A stretch of 64,000 bases of DNA, taken from contig NZ_QFZZ01000004.1 of assembly GCF_005233515.1 (NCBI RefSeq), forward strand, positions 258,644-322,643, read 5' to 3'. A program made the translations under genes and the position numbers. This DNA is from Pseudomonas sp. CFBP13508. Lineage in GTDB: Bacteria > Pseudomonadota > Gammaproteobacteria > Pseudomonadales > Pseudomonadaceae. Shown in pieces: positions 35,276-49,199 of the stretch. The notes under the pieces were generated by a model that saw only the letters and a program-made list of their open reading frames with translations, was not told the DNA's origin and did not search any database. Within the stretch, counting starts at the first letter, position 1. The number at the start of each line of letters is the position of its first letter.

Positions 35276-36037
35276 TTAGTCCAGTGTGTCGACTTTCACC
35301 CGCAAGGTCATGTCATCACGGCCTTGAGTCGAGTAGCTGCGGGTCAGGCCCTGTTTATCGGCCTGAGTCTGGCTGTTGACGCCCGCCAGAGTGATCCACT
35401 CACCGAGGCGTCCGGTGACGGTTGTGTCGGTGCTTTGCACGTTCACTACATCGGGATGTTCCTGGCTCATACGGTCACGGTTGGTACTGATCGCCAGATG
35501 AACGGTTTCGCCGGTGACGCTGGCGGTGACGTAGAAACCCTGGGTGACGTTGCGGTATTGGGTCTCGCTGCTGTAACCGCCGTAGGAATCGCTCTGGGTG
35601 TTGGTGATCGGCACGCTCTGGCCAACCTGGATCAGCGCCGGAGTGCCTTCACTGGTCTGCACTTGCTGAACGCCGCCGTTGCGGCTGGTGGTGCTGCGGC
35701 TGATGATCCGGGTCTGGTTCGGCTGAGCGCCGTTGACTGAATAACCTTCGTCGCCACGGCCATTGTTTTCGTTGGTGTCGACGGTGATCAGCAAGCGCTT
35801 CGGTGCGGTATCGAGTTGCGCCAGCAGATCCTTCAACTCCTGAATCTTGCCCGGCTCGGCTTTGACGATCAGTTGGTTGCCGTAAGCGCTGACCTGGCCG
35901 TCCTGGCCGATGAAATCCTGCGCGACCGGCAGCATGTCGGCGCTGGTGTGGTATTTGAGGGGGACGATTTCTGTGGCTGCCAGCACCGAAAAACTGCAGC
36001 CGAGCAGCAGGGTGGTGAGCAGGGTGCGTAGGGACAT
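35276..36037 (-). CDS. Secreted protein with secretin N-terminal (NolW-like) domain, orphan
   Basis: A 253-residue exported protein of unknown function. The ATG at 36037 follows GGAGAT and starts a signal peptide, cleaved after FSVLAA (about residue 21). Residues 22-90 resemble the N1/NolW repeat of secretins (EIVPLKYHTSADMLPVAQDF, then GNQLIVKAEPGKIQELKDLL and LAQLDTAPKRLLITV). The rest is a Ser/Thr/Gly-rich beta region that resembles the lead-in to a secretin barrel (PALIQVGQSVPI, QGFYVTASV) but has no membrane-spanning C-domain. No type II, III or IV pilus genes are nearby. It may be a periplasmic assembly or adaptor protein; this is inference. Confidence 0.85.
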   Translation of the reverse strand: MSLRTLLTTLLLGCSFSVLAATEIVPLKYHTSADMLPVAQDFIGQDGQVSAYGNQLIVKAEPGKIQELKDLLAQLDTAPKRLLITVDTNENNGRGDEGYSVNGAQPNQTRIISRSTTSRNGGVQQVQTSEGTPALIQVGQSVPITNTQSDSYGGYSSETQYRNVTQGFYVTASVTGETVHLAISTNRDRMSQEHPDVVNVQSTDTTVTGRLGEWITLAGVNSQTQADKQGLTRSYSTQGRDDMTLRVKVDTLD

Positions 36038-36116
36038 GTCCGTTATCTCCGCGTTCGAAAGGCTTGATATTGCCAGTTTGTCGGCCCGGGGTGGGGCAAG
36101 TTGAATCGTAGACAGC

Positions 36117-36152
36117 AAAACGCCCCGGCATCCGAAAATGGCGGGGCGTTTT
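36117..36152. terminator. Bidirectional-looking terminator after the roxA-GNAT pair
   Basis: AAAACGCCCCG and CGGGGCGTTTT pair around a 14-base loop. On the minus strand it follows the GNAT gene and precedes the secretin-like gene, separating the two transcription units. Confidence 0.75.
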
Positions 36153-36171
36153 GTGGTGTGCTGGCGGGCCT

Positions 36172-36268
36172 CTTCGCGAGCAGGCTCGCTCCCACAGTAG
36201 ATCTCCAGCGGACACAAATTGTGTGTCAGGCACAGATCCCCTGTGGGAGCGAGCCTGCTCGCGAAGGC
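36172..36268. repeat. REPIN with reversed half order
   Basis: Here the reverse half (TTCGCGAGCAGGCTCGCTCC, from 36173) comes first and the forward half (CTGTGGGAGCGAGCCTGCTC, 36241-36268) second, opposite to most copies in the window. Confidence 0.85.
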
Positions 36269-36280
36269 CGCGCCGCGGTC

Positions 36281-36706
36281 TTAAGCCGAATGCCGAACCA
36301 TATCGACATGCGGTATCCCGGCCTCAAGAAACTCTTCGCTGACCAGGCTGAAACCCAAACGCTCGTAGAACGCCGTGGCCTGCACCTGCGCGCTGAGCAT
36401 TTGTTGCTTCAGGCCGCGCGCTTCAGCTTCGGCGATGACCGCTTGCATCAGCGCGTCACCGACCTTCATTCCGCGCCAGTCTTTGAGTACTGAAACCCGG
36501 CCGATGTGGCCGTCGGGCAACAGCCGCGCCGTGCCGATCGGGAAGTCGCCTTCGAACGCCAGAAAATGCACGGCGGTCGCGTCATCGGCGTCCCACTCAA
36601 GCTCGGGTGGCACCGATTGTTCGGCGATGAACACCGTTTCACGAATGCGCCGGATCTCGGCGATATCCTTCTGCCAGTCTGCGACACGAACGCGAATTTT
36701 ATTCAT
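36281..36706 (-). CDS. GNAT-family N-acetyltransferase
   Basis: A 141-residue GNAT enzyme with the acetyl-CoA loop region GRVSVLKDWRGMKVGDALMQ (about residues 69-88) and the C-terminal ATAFYERLGFSLVSEEF motif. The N-terminus (IRETVFIAEQSVPPELEWD) is the form found in ElaA/YjgM-like single-domain acetyltransferases. The substrate is unknown. Its ATG lies 8 bases inside the end of roxA, so the two are translationally coupled and perhaps functionally linked. Confidence 0.9.
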   Translation of the reverse strand: MNKIRVRVADWQKDIAEIRRIRETVFIAEQSVPPELEWDADDATAVHFLAFEGDFPIGTARLLPDGHIGRVSVLKDWRGMKVGDALMQAVIAEAEARGLKQQMLSAQVQATAFYERLGFSLVSEEFLEAGIPHVDMVRHSA

Positions 36707-37868
36707 CGGCGAACCCCAGGCTCCCTTGCTTGACCAGTTCGCAAAGCAGGCTGCGACCGTCTTCGTCGCTCAGCCACTCGCCGAGGTTGTCGGCGTGCAG
36801 GGCGTCAGCGGCGCAGATCAGCTTCAGCAGTTCGCGCAGCTTGCCCGGCAGGTAGCGGCTCTGGCCACTGGCGAACAGCAGCAGATCGTCGTCGACTTCC
36901 GACCAGGCCAGGCGCGCGCTCGGGTTGCGGATCAGCACGGCGCCGTCCTGCAGGGCGGCGAGGAAGTCATCTTCTTCGACGTCTTCCGGGCCGACCACCA
37001 GTTCCGGGTAGCGCGGCTCGGTCATGTACTGGCCGAACCAGGTCAGCAGCAGACGCTCATCGCTCATGTGCTCGGCGAGCAGGCTTTTCAGGCGATCCAG
37101 CGCATCGTGTTGAATCTGGTGCGGATCGACCGCCGGCTTGGCGTCGGCATCGGTGTAGCGTTCTTCGTCGGTCAGGAACTGGCTGAGGAAGTCGGTGAAG
37201 TGGGTCAGCACTTCAGCGGCGCTTGGCGCGCGGAAGCCGACCGAGTAGGTCATGCAGTTGTCGACCGCGACACCGCAATGGGCCAGGCGCGGCGGCAGGT
37301 AGAGCATGTCGCCCGGCTCCAGCACCCATTCTTCGGTCTCGTGGAATTCAGCGAGGATGCGCAGGTCGGCGTGTTGCAGCAGCGGGCTCTCGGAGTCGCA
37401 CATCTGGCCGATTTTCCAGTTGCGCTTGCCGTGGCCCTGCAGCAGGAACACATCGTAGTTGTCGAAGTGCGGGCCGACGCTGCCACCCGGTGCGGCAAAG
37501 CTGATCATCACGTCATCGACGCGCCAGCTCGGCAGGAAGCGGAAGTTTTCCAGCAGTTCGCTGACTTCCGGCACGAACTGGTCAACCGCCTGCACCAGCA
37601 GGGTCCACTCTTTCTCTGGCAATTTGCTGAACTCGTCTTCGGCGAACGGGCCGCGACGCAGTTCCCACGGACGCTCGCCGTGCTCGATGACCAGGCGCGA
37701 TTCGACTTCTTCTTCCAGGGCCAGGCCGGCCAGTTCGTCGGCGTCGATCGGGCTTTCGAAGTCAGGAATCGCCTGACGGATCAGCAGCGGTTTTTTCTGC
37801 CAGTAGTCACGCAGGAATTCGCGTGCTGTGAGGCCGCCCAGAAGTTGAAGAGGAATATCGGAATTCAT
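36699..37868 (-). CDS. roxA: Ribosomal protein uL16 arginine hydroxylase (RoxA/YcfD, cupin/JmjC)
   Basis: A 2-oxoglutarate/Fe(II) oxygenase that in E. coli hydroxylates an arginine of ribosomal protein L16. The 389-residue protein starts at 37868 (MNSDIPLQLLGGLTAREFL). The cupin core is visible: WRVDDVMISFAAPGGSVGPH, then HFDNYDVFLLQ with the iron-binding His-x-Asp, and EPGDMLYLPPRLAHCGV with the distal His. A C-terminal helical dimerisation and winged-helix part follows. It overlaps the GNAT gene. Oxygen dependence could make it a sensor; the function is inferred from family. Confidence 0.92.
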   Translation of the reverse strand: MNSDIPLQLLGGLTAREFLRDYWQKKPLLIRQAIPDFESPIDADELAGLALEEEVESRLVIEHGERPWELRRGPFAEDEFSKLPEKEWTLLVQAVDQFVPEVSELLENFRFLPSWRVDDVMISFAAPGGSVGPHFDNYDVFLLQGHGKRNWKIGQMCDSESPLLQHADLRILAEFHETEEWVLEPGDMLYLPPRLAHCGVAVDNCMTYSVGFRAPSAAEVLTHFTDFLSQFLTDEERYTDADAKPAVDPHQIQHDALDRLKSLLAEHMSDERLLLTWFGQYMTEPRYPELVVGPEDVEEDDFLAALQDGAVLIRNPSARLAWSEVDDDLLLFASGQSRYLPGKLRELLKLICAADALHADNLGEWLSDEDGRSLLCELVKQGSLGFADE

Positions 37869-37906
37869 ATGTAACCTATTGAAAAAAAGCACTTTTCAGA
37901 CGGGAA

Positions 37907-37932
37907 TAAAAACGCCCGGCGCGGCCGGGCGT
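37907..37932 (-). terminator. Rho-independent terminator of purB
   Basis: On the minus strand ACGCCCGGC-CGC-GCCGGGCGT is followed by T5, about 23 bases after the purB stop. Confidence 0.88.
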
Positions 37933-37954
37933 CTCAAACGGGGCAAACGGTCGA

Positions 37955-39412
<1,458 letters not shown>

Positions 39413-39451
39413 TTACGCGTTACAGACTACAAAGCCTTCATGACGCGGCGT

Positions 39452-40075
39452 TTACTCGCTGCGCATCAACGGATAAAGCTCTTTGAGCAGCTTGCGGCGG
39501 CTGATCACCAACTGCCAGCGATGACCACCGAGCTGACGCCACAGGCGCGCCGAGCGGATACCAGCGAGGAGCAGGGCGCGGATTTTCGAGGCATTGCTCG
39601 GCTGCTGCAGGTTGCGCATGTCGCCGTGCACCTGAATGCGCTGGCGCAGGGTGCTCAAAGTGTCCTGATACAACGCACCGCAAGCGGCGATGACGTTTTC
39701 GTGCGCAGGGCCAAAATGCTCCACCTGCGACTGAATCTGCGGCAGGCGCTTGGCAATCGTCTCGAGCATGTCGTCACGCTTGGCCAATTGCCGCTCCAGA
39801 CCGAGCATCGACAGCGCGTAGCGCAACGGCTCGCGCTGCAAGGTGCTCGGATCGCGCTCCAGTGCGCCAATCAGCGCGCGATAACCCTCGCGCAGATTGA
39901 TGTCGTCGCCGCCGTACACGTCCAGCGTATCTTTCGGATCCCGTACCAACAGGCTGCCGAGCATGCAGCTCAGGCCCGCTTCGTTGGTCTGGCCGGTCTT
40001 GGCGATGCGGTCGACCAGCACGGCGGCGAGAAACACACCGCCCAGCGCCGTCAGTTGCTCCTGAGTCGGGCTCAT
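39452..40075 (-). CDS. hflD: High-frequency lysogenization protein HflD homologue
   Basis: A 207-residue all-alpha protein, peripheral to the membrane. In E. coli HflD affects the lambda CII lysogeny decision; its housekeeping role is unclear. The start [28 protein letters not shown] is typical. Its ATG overlaps the mnmA stop (ATGA). It shares the conserved mnmA-hflD-purB cluster. Confidence 0.95.
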   Translation of the reverse strand: MSPTQEQLTALGGVFLAAVLVDRIAKTGQTNEAGLSCMLGSLLVRDPKDTLDVYGGDDINLREGYRALIGALERDPSTLQREPLRYALSMLGLERQLAKRDDMLETIAKRLPQIQSQVEHFGPAHENVIAACGALYQDTLSTLRQRIQVHGDMRNLQQPSNASKIRALLLAGIRSARLWRQLGGHRWQLVISRRKLLKELYPLMRSE

Positions 40076-41196
40076 GCCTGGGCGCTCCACGGCTCGGCCA
40101 CTTCGATCACGCCGCCGCCGAGGCAGATTTCACCGTCATAGAACACCACCGACTGGCCCGGCGTCACCGCGCGTTGCGGTTCGTCGAACACGGCGCGATA
40201 ACCGTTGGCGGTTTTTTCCAGGGTGCAGGCCTGATCGCTCTGGCGATAGCGCACTTTCGCCGTCAGGCGCAGCGGCTGGCTCAGGTCGATCGGGTTGACC
40301 CAGTAGATTTCCGAAGCGAGCAGGGCGCTGGAGAACAGCCATGGATGGTTGTTGCCCTGACCGACGATCAGCTCGTTGGTCTGCAGATCCTTGCGCAGCA
40401 CGTACCACGGCTCATCGCCGGCATCCTTCAAGCCGCCGATGCCGAGGCCCTGGCGCTGGCCGATGGTGTGGTACATCAAGCCGTGGTGACGGCCGATGAC
40501 TTCGCCTTCGGTGGTCTTGATTTCGCCCGGTTGTGCCGGTAGGTACTGCTTGAGGAAGTCGCTGAAACGACGCTCGCCGATGAAGCAGATCCCGGTGGAA
40601 TCCTTCTTCTTGGCGGTGGCCAGTTCGTATTTCTCGGCAATCGCGCGGACGTCAGGCTTTTCCAGTTCGCCGACCGGGAACAGGGTCTTGGCGATCTGTT
40701 CGCCGCCAACGGCGTGCAGGAAGTAGCTCTGATCCTTGTTCGGATCGATGCCCTTGAGCAGTTCGGTGCGGCCATCGATGTCGCGGCGGCGCACGTAGTG
40801 ACCGGTGGCGATCAGGTCGGCGCCGAGCATCATCGCGTAGTCGAGGAACGCCTTGAACTTGATCTCGCGGTTGCACAGGATGTCCGGGTTCGGCGTGCGA
40901 CCGGCCTTGTACTCGGCAAGGAAGTGCTCGAACACGTTGTCCCAGTACTCGGCCGCGAAGTTGGCGGTGTGCAGCTTGATGCCGATCTTGTCGCAGACAG
41001 CCTGAGCATCCGCCAGGTCGTCCATGGCGGTGCAGTATTCCGTTCCGTCGTCTTCTTCCCAGTTCTTCATGAACAGGCCTTCCACTTCATAACCCTGCTC
41101 GATCAGCAGAAGGGCAGAAACGGAAGAGTCCACGCCGCCGGACATGCCGACAATGACGCGCTTCTTGGATGTGTCAGAAGGGGCTGGATCACGCAT
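40072..41196 (-). CDS. mnmA: tRNA 2-thiouridylase MnmA
   Basis: Puts sulfur on U34 of tRNA-Lys, tRNA-Glu and tRNA-Gln. The PP-loop for ATP is [10 protein letters not shown] (about residues 17-26). The catalytic cysteines are in [14 protein letters not shown] and [11 protein letters not shown]. It is 374 residues, with a C-terminal beta-barrel for tRNA binding. The sulfur donor relay TusBCDE is encoded at 61950-63326 in this same window. Translation of hflD is coupled to it. Confidence 0.97.
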   Translation of the reverse strand: MRDPAPSDTSKKRVIVGMSGGVDSSVSALLLIEQGYEVEGLFMKNWEEDDGTEYCTAMDDLADAQAVCDKIGIKLHTANFAAEYWDNVFEHFLAEYKAGRTPNPDILCNREIKFKAFLDYAMMLGADLIATGHYVRRRDIDGRTELLKGIDPNKDQSYFLHAVGGEQIAKTLFPVGELEKPDVRAIAEKYELATAKKKDSTGICFIGERRFSDFLKQYLPAQPGEIKTTEGEVIGRHHGLMYHTIGQRQGLGIGGLKDAGDEPWYVLRKDLQTNELIVGQGNNHPWLFSSALLASEIYWVNPIDLSQPLRLTAKVRYRQSDQACTLEKTANGYRAVFDEPQRAVTPGQSVVFYDGEICLGGGVIEVAEPWSAQA

Positions 41197-41255
41197 AGGG
41201 GTTCAATGAGTGTCTTGGAAAAGGGCGCGATTCTATCAGGCTCGCGGCCGCAAGG

Positions 41256-41702
41256 CTAAAGAGAAGGGCGGATCAGTTCGAGGCTGAAGTGATGACCGGC
41301 CAGATAATCGTCGATGCAACGGATGATCAGCTCGCTGCGCCAGTTGTCGCGCTGGGCGATTAATTCTTCGCGGGTCAGCCACTTGGCGCCGACGATGCCG
41401 TCGTCGAGTTGGTAATCCGGGTGGTGCTGCACGGCTTTGGCGCTGAAGCATATGCGCTGGTAAGTCACGCCGTTGCTCGGTGCGGTGTACAGATAAATGC
41501 CGATCACGCCGGTGGGTTCGACGTCCCAACCGGTTTCTTCGAGGGTTTCGCGAATCGCCGCGTTGATCAGGGTTTCATCCGGATCGAGATGCCCGGCGGG
41601 CTGGTTGAGCACATTGCGCCCGCCTTTGTGCTCTTCGACCATCAGGAAACGGCCGTTGTCCTCGACGATGGTGGCGACGGTGATGTGGGGGAGCCATTCC
41701 AT
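41256..41702 (-). CDS. Nudix hydrolase, NudJ-like
   Basis: A 148-residue Nudix pyrophosphohydrolase. The Nudix box is complete: GHLDPDETLINAAIRETLEE, followed by TGW. The N-terminal WLPHITVATIVEDNGRFLMV and C-terminal WLTREELIAQRDNWRSEL resemble NudJ, which hydrolyses thiamine pyrophosphate precursors and nucleoside di- and triphosphates; the exact substrate is uncertain. It is the first gene of a likely nudix-mnmA-hflD unit, 59 bases before mnmA. Confidence 0.9.
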   Translation of the reverse strand: MEWLPHITVATIVEDNGRFLMVEEHKGGRNVLNQPAGHLDPDETLINAAIRETLEETGWDVEPTGVIGIYLYTAPSNGVTYQRICFSAKAVQHHPDYQLDDGIVGAKWLTREELIAQRDNWRSELIIRCIDDYLAGHHFSLELIRPSL

Positions 41703-41739
41703 AAAACCTTCCTCAATATCCAGGTTAAAACCCGACCCC

Positions 41740-41832
41740 CTGTGGGAGCGAGCCTGCTCGCGAAAGCGGTGGGTCAGTCAACGAAGGTGCTGAATGATAA
41801 ACCGCATTCGCGAGCAGGCTCGCTCCCACAAG
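41740..41832. repeat. REPIN between Nudix gene and idh
   Basis: Forward half CTGTGGGAGCGAGCCTGCTC and its reverse complement enclose about 45 bases, between the idh terminator and the upstream region of the Nudix gene. Confidence 0.9.
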
Positions 41833-41856
41833 GGATTTATGTTGTCAGTAAAAACA

Positions 41857-41885
41857 CAAACCCCGGCACTCGGCCGGGGTTTGTT
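41857..41885 (-). terminator. Rho-independent terminator of idh
   Basis: CAAACCCCGG and CCGGGGTTTG pair around a 7-base loop. On the minus strand a T-rich tract (GTGTTTTTAC) follows, 16 bases past the idh stop. Confidence 0.8.
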
Positions 41886-41900
41886 TACCGCATTACAACC

Positions 41901-44607
<2,707 letters not shown>

Positions 44608-45864
44608 ATGGGTTACAAGAAGATTCAGGTTCCAGCCGTCGGTGACAAAATCACTGTCAATGCAGACCATTCTCTCAATGTTCCTGATAACCCGATCATC
44701 CCCTTCATCGAAGGTGACGGTATTGGTGTCGACATCAGTCCGGTGATGATCAAGGTTGTCGATGCTGCTGTTGAAAAGGCCTACGGCGGCAAGCGCAAGA
44801 TTTCCTGGATGGAAGTCTACGCCGGCGAAAAAGCCACTCAGGTTTATGACCAGGACACCTGGCTGCCGCAGGAAACCCTCGACGCGGTCAAGGATTACGT
44901 GGTCTCCATCAAAGGCCCGCTGACCACTCCGGTCGGTGGCGGCATCCGCTCGCTGAACGTGGCCCTGCGTCAGCAACTCGACCTGTACGTCTGCCTGCGT
45001 CCGGTGCGCTGGTTCGAAGGCGTGCCGAGCCCGGTGAAAAAGCCCGGCGACGTCGACATGACCATCTTCCGCGAGAACTCCGAAGACATCTACGCCGGTA
45101 TCGAATGGAAGGCCGGTTCGCCGGAAGCCACCAAGGTCATCAAATTCCTTAAAGAAGAAATGGGCGTTACCAAGATCCGTTTCGACGAAAACTGCGGCAT
45201 CGGTGTCAAGCCGGTCTCCCGCGAGGGCACCAAGCGTCTGGCGCGCAAGGCTCTGCAATATGTAGTCGACAATGACCGCGATTCGCTGACCATCGTGCAC
45301 AAAGGCAACATCATGAAGTTCACCGAGGGTGCCTTCAAGGAATGGGCCTACGAAGTGGCGGCCGAAGAGTTCGGCGCGACCCTGCTGGACGGCGGTCCGT
45401 GGATGCAGTTCAAGAACCCGAAAACCGGCAAGAACGTTGTGGTCAAGGACGCCATTGCCGACGCCATGCTCCAGCAGATCCTGCTGCGCCCGGCGGAATA
45501 CGATGTGATCGCTACGCTTAACCTCAACGGTGACTACCTGTCCGACGCGCTGGCGGCGGAAGTGGGTGGTATCGGTATTGCGCCGGGTGCCAACCTGTCC
45601 GACACCGTAGCGATGTTCGAAGCGACCCACGGTACTGCGCCGAAGTATGCCGGCAAGGACCAGGTCAACCCGGGCTCGCTGATTCTCTCGGCCGAGATGA
45701 TGCTGCGTCATATGGGCTGGACGGAAGCGGCGGACCTGATCATCAAGGGCACCAACGGTGCGATCGGCGCCAAGACTGTTACTTATGATTTCGAGCGTTT
45801 GATGGATGGGGCCAAGCTGGTTTCGTCTTCCGGGTTCGGGGATGCGTTGATTTCGCATATGTAA
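44608..45864 (+). CDS. icd: Dimeric NADP-dependent isocitrate dehydrogenase
   Basis: The classical homodimeric TCA-cycle enzyme, 418 residues. The start at 44608 ([18 protein letters not shown]) has GGAG upstream; an earlier in-frame start is not family-like. [12 protein letters not shown] contains Ser115, equivalent to the E. coli Ser113 phosphorylated by AceK to divert isocitrate to the glyoxylate shunt. [15 protein letters not shown] and [20 protein letters not shown] are further signatures. It is divergent from idh and convergent with cspD. Confidence 0.97.
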   Translation: MGYKKIQVPAVGDKITVNADHSLNVPDNPIIPFIEGDGIGVDISPVMIKVVDAAVEKAYGGKRKISWMEVYAGEKATQVYDQDTWLPQETLDAVKDYVVSIKGPLTTPVGGGIRSLNVALRQQLDLYVCLRPVRWFEGVPSPVKKPGDVDMTIFRENSEDIYAGIEWKAGSPEATKVIKFLKEEMGVTKIRFDENCGIGVKPVSREGTKRLARKALQYVVDNDRDSLTIVHKGNIMKFTEGAFKEWAYEVAAEEFGATLLDGGPWMQFKNPKTGKNVVVKDAIADAMLQQILLRPAEYDVIATLNLNGDYLSDALAAEVGGIGIAPGANLSDTVAMFEATHGTAPKYAGKDQVNPGSLILSAEMMLRHMGWTEAADLIIKGTNGAIGAKTVTYDFERLMDGAKLVSSSGFGDALISHM

Positions 45865-45879
45865 AAGTCGCAGGCACGC

Positions 45880-45920
45880 AAAAACCGCCTGACTCGATGG
45901 GTTGAGTCAGGCGGTTTTTT
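45880..45920. terminator. Shared terminator of icd and cspD
   Basis: AAAACCGCCTGACTC and GAGTCAGGCGGTTTT pair as a long perfect stem, with A/T runs on both sides. It lies between the convergent genes and can work in both directions. Confidence 0.92.
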
Positions 45921-45941
45921 ATGACCGAATGTTTTGAGGCT

Positions 45942-46223
45942 TCAACTGGTTGCCGTTTGTTGTTCCGTGGCAATCGAGCTTGGCGTGGGAGCTGCTTCGA
46001 CCGAAGTTATCTTCACGGCATGCAAGCCTTTAGGGCCATGAACGATCTCGAAGGTCACCGCCTGACCCGCTTTCAGGGTCTTGTACCCTTCCATTTCAAT
46101 GGCCGAGTAGTGGGCAAAGAAATCAATGTCCTTGCCATCCTCATCGCGACCTTCCCGGGCGTCGGTATTGATAAAGCCGAATCCCTTGGCATTGTTGAAC
46201 CATTTCACCTTGCCGACAGCCAT
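45942..46223 (-). CDS. cspD: Cold-shock-domain protein CspD
   Basis: A 93-residue single-strand nucleic-acid-binding protein. The start at 46223 ([20 protein letters not shown]) has AGAGGGA upstream. RNP1 (KGFGFI) and RNP2 (DFFAHY, in place of the usual VFVHF) are visible, as is the CspD-type insert [13 protein letters not shown]. In E. coli CspD inhibits replication in stationary phase and is degraded by Lon. It is divergent from clpS, as in other gammaproteobacteria. Confidence 0.95.
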   Translation of the reverse strand: MAVGKVKWFNNAKGFGFINTDAREGRDEDGKDIDFFAHYSAIEMEGYKTLKAGQAVTFEIVHGPKGLHAVKITSVEAAPTPSSIATEQQTATS

Positions 46224-46447
46224 GCTCAAATCCCTCTGCAACAGACTCCATCGCTGGAGTATCATCCACGACATCCGCAATCGAATTCGATAAAAGAATT
46301 GACTCCGCGGATCTTTTTTACCCACTGTGGGCTCTATTGGTTGTAACACCGTTTTCCCGATAGTCAAGGTGACCGGGCAGTCGTAGTTGAAAACGTGTGC
46401 AACCGCCCCCACCACTGTATTCGCACAACTGACGAACCTTTTTTTCC

Positions 46448-46831
46448 ATGCATGCAATCAGCCAGATTCGACTAACATTCAATCAGGATCGCCCGCTTCT
46501 CCAAAAGGATCTTCCACAGGAGCACGACGACGATTCGGCAGGCGTTGCTGTTCAGGAAGCAAAGCCCGCGTTACAGGCGCCGCCGATGTACAAGGTGGTT
46601 TTGTTCAACGATGACTACACACCGATGGATTTCGTCGTCGAAGTGCTCGAGGTGTTTTTTAACCTGAATCGCGAGCTGGCGACCAAGGTCATGCTGGCCG
46701 TCCATACAGAAGGCCGGGCAGTATGTGGAGTGTTTACCCGCGACATCGCCGAGACAAAGGCCATGCAGGTCAACCAGTACGCCAGGGAAAGCCAGCATCC
46801 GCTACTCTGTGAAATCGAGAAGGACGGTTAA
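46448..46831 (+). CDS. clpS: ATP-dependent protease adaptor ClpS
   Basis: The N-recognin that hands N-degron substrates to ClpAP, 127 residues. The N-terminal 40 residues are flexible. The hydrophobic binding pocket region is [19 protein letters not shown], and the ClpA-docking side includes [20 protein letters not shown]. No strong ribosome site precedes the ATG; the start is set by family agreement ([14 protein letters not shown]). clpA follows 30 bases later. Confidence 0.95.
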   Translation: MHAISQIRLTFNQDRPLLQKDLPQEHDDDSAGVAVQEAKPALQAPPMYKVVLFNDDYTPMDFVVEVLEVFFNLNRELATKVMLAVHTEGRAVCGVFTRDIAETKAMQVNQYARESQHPLLCEIEKDG

Positions 46832-46861
46832 TCGCCGACCACTTGGGTATGAGGTGAAGCT

Positions 46862-49132
46862 ATGTTAAACCGCGAGCTCGAAGTCACCCTCAATCTTGCC
46901 TTCAAGGAGGCTCGTTCGAAGCGTCATGAGTTCATGACCGTCGAACATCTCCTGCTGGCGCTATTGGATAATGAGGCTGCCGCCACCGTTTTGCGTGCCT
47001 GCGGCGCAAACCTCGACAAACTCAAACATGATCTGCAGGAGTTCATCGACTCCACCACGCCATTGATCCCCGTGCATGACGAGGATCGCGAAACCCAGCC
47101 AACCCTGGGCTTCCAGCGTGTCCTGCAGCGTGCTGTTTTTCACGTACAGAGCTCGGGCAAACGCGAAGTGACCGGCGCCAACGTGCTGGTCGCCATCTTC
47201 AGTGAGCAAGAGAGTCAGGCAGTGTTCCTGCTGAAACAGCAGAGCGTTGCGCGCATCGATGTCGTCAACTACATCGCACACGGCATTTCGAAAGTGCCGG
47301 GGCATGGCGATCACTCTGAAGGTGAACAAGATATGCAGGACGACGAGGGCGGTGAGTCTTCTTCTTCAGGCAATCCTCTGGATGCTTATGCCAGCAACCT
47401 CAACGAACTCGCGCGCCAGGGTCGCATTGATCCGCTGGTCGGCCGTGAGTCGGAGGTCGAGCGTGTCGCGCAGATTCTCGCGCGCCGGCGCAAGAACAAT
47501 CCGCTGCTGGTGGGTGAAGCGGGCGTGGGTAAAACCGCGATTGCCGAAGGCCTGGCCAAGCGCATCGTCGACAACCAGGTACCAGATCTGCTGGCCAATG
47601 CGGTTGTCTACTCGCTCGATCTTGGCGCTCTGCTCGCGGGCACCAAGTATCGCGGTGATTTCGAGAAGCGCTTCAAGGCGCTGCTCAATGAGCTGAAAAA
47701 GCGTCCGCAGGCGATCCTGTTCATCGACGAGATCCACACCATCATTGGTGCTGGCGCTGCGTCCGGTGGCGTGATGGATGCGTCCAACCTGCTCAAGCCG
47801 CTGCTGTCGTCTGGCGATATTCGCTGCATCGGTTCGACCACATTCCAGGAATTTCGCGGCATCTTCGAAAAAGATCGCGCCTTGGCGCGTCGCTTCCAGA
47901 AGGTCGATGTCGTCGAGCCATCGGTGGAAGACACCATCGGTATCCTGCGCGGTCTGAAAGGGCGTTTCGAGCAGCACCACAATATCGAATACAGCGATGA
48001 GTCGTTGCGTGCCGCTGCCGAACTGGCGTCGCGCTACATCAATGACCGGCACATGCCGGACAAGGCCATCGACGTGATCGACGAAGCGGGCGCCTACCAG
48101 CGTCTGCAACCGGTAGAGATGCGCGTCAAGCGTATCGAAGTGCCGCAGGTCGAGGACATCGTCGCGAAAATCGCGCGGATTCCGCCAAAGCATGTCACCA
48201 GTTCCGACAAAGAGCTGCTGCGTAACCTGGAGCGTGACCTGAAGCTGACGGTGTTTGGTCAGGACGCAGCGATCGATTCGCTGTCGACTGCGATCAAGCT
48301 GTCGCGTGCCGGGCTCAAGTCGCCGGACAAGCCAGTCGGTTCGTTCCTGTTTGCCGGGCCTACCGGTGTCGGTAAAACCGAGGCCGCGCGACAACTGGCC
48401 AAGGCCCTTGGCATTGAACTGGTGCGTTTCGACATGTCCGAGTACATGGAGCGTCACACCGTGTCGCGTCTGATTGGTGCGCCTCCAGGCTATGTCGGTT
48501 TCGATCAGGGCGGTCTGTTGACCGAAGCGATCACCAAGCAGCCGCATTGCGTATTGCTGCTCGATGAAATCGAGAAGGCGCACCCGGAAGTCTTCAACCT
48601 GCTGTTGCAGGTTATGGACCACGGCACGCTGACCGATAACAACGGGCGCAAAGCGGACTTCCGCAACGTGATCGTGATCATGACCACCAACGCGGGTGCC
48701 GAAACGGCCGCGCGGGCTTCGATCGGTTTCACCCATCAGGACCACTCGTCTGATGCCATGGAAGTGATCAAGAAGAGCTTCACGCCGGAATTCCGTAACC
48801 GTCTGGACACCATTATCCAGTTTGGTCGCCTCAGTCATGAGGTCATCAAAAGTGTGGTGGACAAGTTCCTTACCGAGCTTCAGGCGCAGCTGGAAGACAA
48901 GCGTGTGTTGCTTGAGGTTACCGATGCGGCGCGTAGTTGGCTGGCGGCGGGTGGTTATGACTCGGCGATGGGCGCACGTCCGATGGCGCGTCTGATCCAG
49001 GACAAGATCAAGCGTCCGCTGGCGGAGGAGATTCTGTTTGGCGAACTGGCCGAGCATGGCGGTGTGGTGCACATCGACATCAAGGATGGGGAGTTGACGT
49101 TCGACTTCGAAACCACTGCAGAGATGGCCTGA
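46862..49132 (+). CDS. clpA: ClpA, AAA+ unfoldase of the ClpAP protease
   Basis: A 756-residue hexameric unfoldase. The N-domain (1-145) binds ClpS. The first AAA domain has Walker A GEAGVGKT (218-225) and the second GPTGVGKT (about residue 500). The ClpP-docking loop is expected near IGFTHQD. GAGGTGAAG lies before the ATG. It forms a clpS-clpA operon and faces infA, bpt and aat, so substrate marking and degradation genes are neighbours. Confidence 0.97.
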   Translation: MLNRELEVTLNLAFKEARSKRHEFMTVEHLLLALLDNEAAATVLRACGANLDKLKHDLQEFIDSTTPLIPVHDEDRETQPTLGFQRVLQRAVFHVQSSGKREVTGANVLVAIFSEQESQAVFLLKQQSVARIDVVNYIAHGISKVPGHGDHSEGEQDMQDDEGGESSSSGNPLDAYASNLNELARQGRIDPLVGRESEVERVAQILARRRKNNPLLVGEAGVGKTAIAEGLAKRIVDNQVPDLLANAVVYSLDLGALLAGTKYRGDFEKRFKALLNELKKRPQAILFIDEIHTIIGAGAASGGVMDASNLLKPLLSSGDIRCIGSTTFQEFRGIFEKDRALARRFQKVDVVEPSVEDTIGILRGLKGRFEQHHNIEYSDESLRAAAELASRYINDRHMPDKAIDVIDEAGAYQRLQPVEMRVKRIEVPQVEDIVAKIARIPPKHVTSSDKELLRNLERDLKLTVFGQDAAIDSLSTAIKLSRAGLKSPDKPVGSFLFAGPTGVGKTEAARQLAKALGIELVRFDMSEYMERHTVSRLIGAPPGYVGFDQGGLLTEAITKQPHCVLLLDEIEKAHPEVFNLLLQVMDHGTLTDNNGRKADFRNVIVIMTTNAGAETAARASIGFTHQDHSSDAMEVIKKSFTPEFRNRLDTIIQFGRLSHEVIKSVVDKFLTELQAQLEDKRVLLEVTDAARSWLAAGGYDSAMGARPMARLIQDKIKRPLAEEILFGELAEHGGVVHIDIKDGELTFDFETTAEMA

Positions 49133-49150
49133 CGGCTTGATGTGGATTGG

Positions 49151-49175
49151 AAAGGCGCCTTCGGGCGCCTTTTTG
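49151..49175 (+). terminator. Rho-independent terminator of clpSA
   Basis: AAAGGCGCC-TTCG-GGCGCCTTTTT, about 20 bases past the clpA stop. Confidence 0.92.
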
Positions 49176-49199
49176 TTGTCCGGTGTTTTTGGGCTTTGT

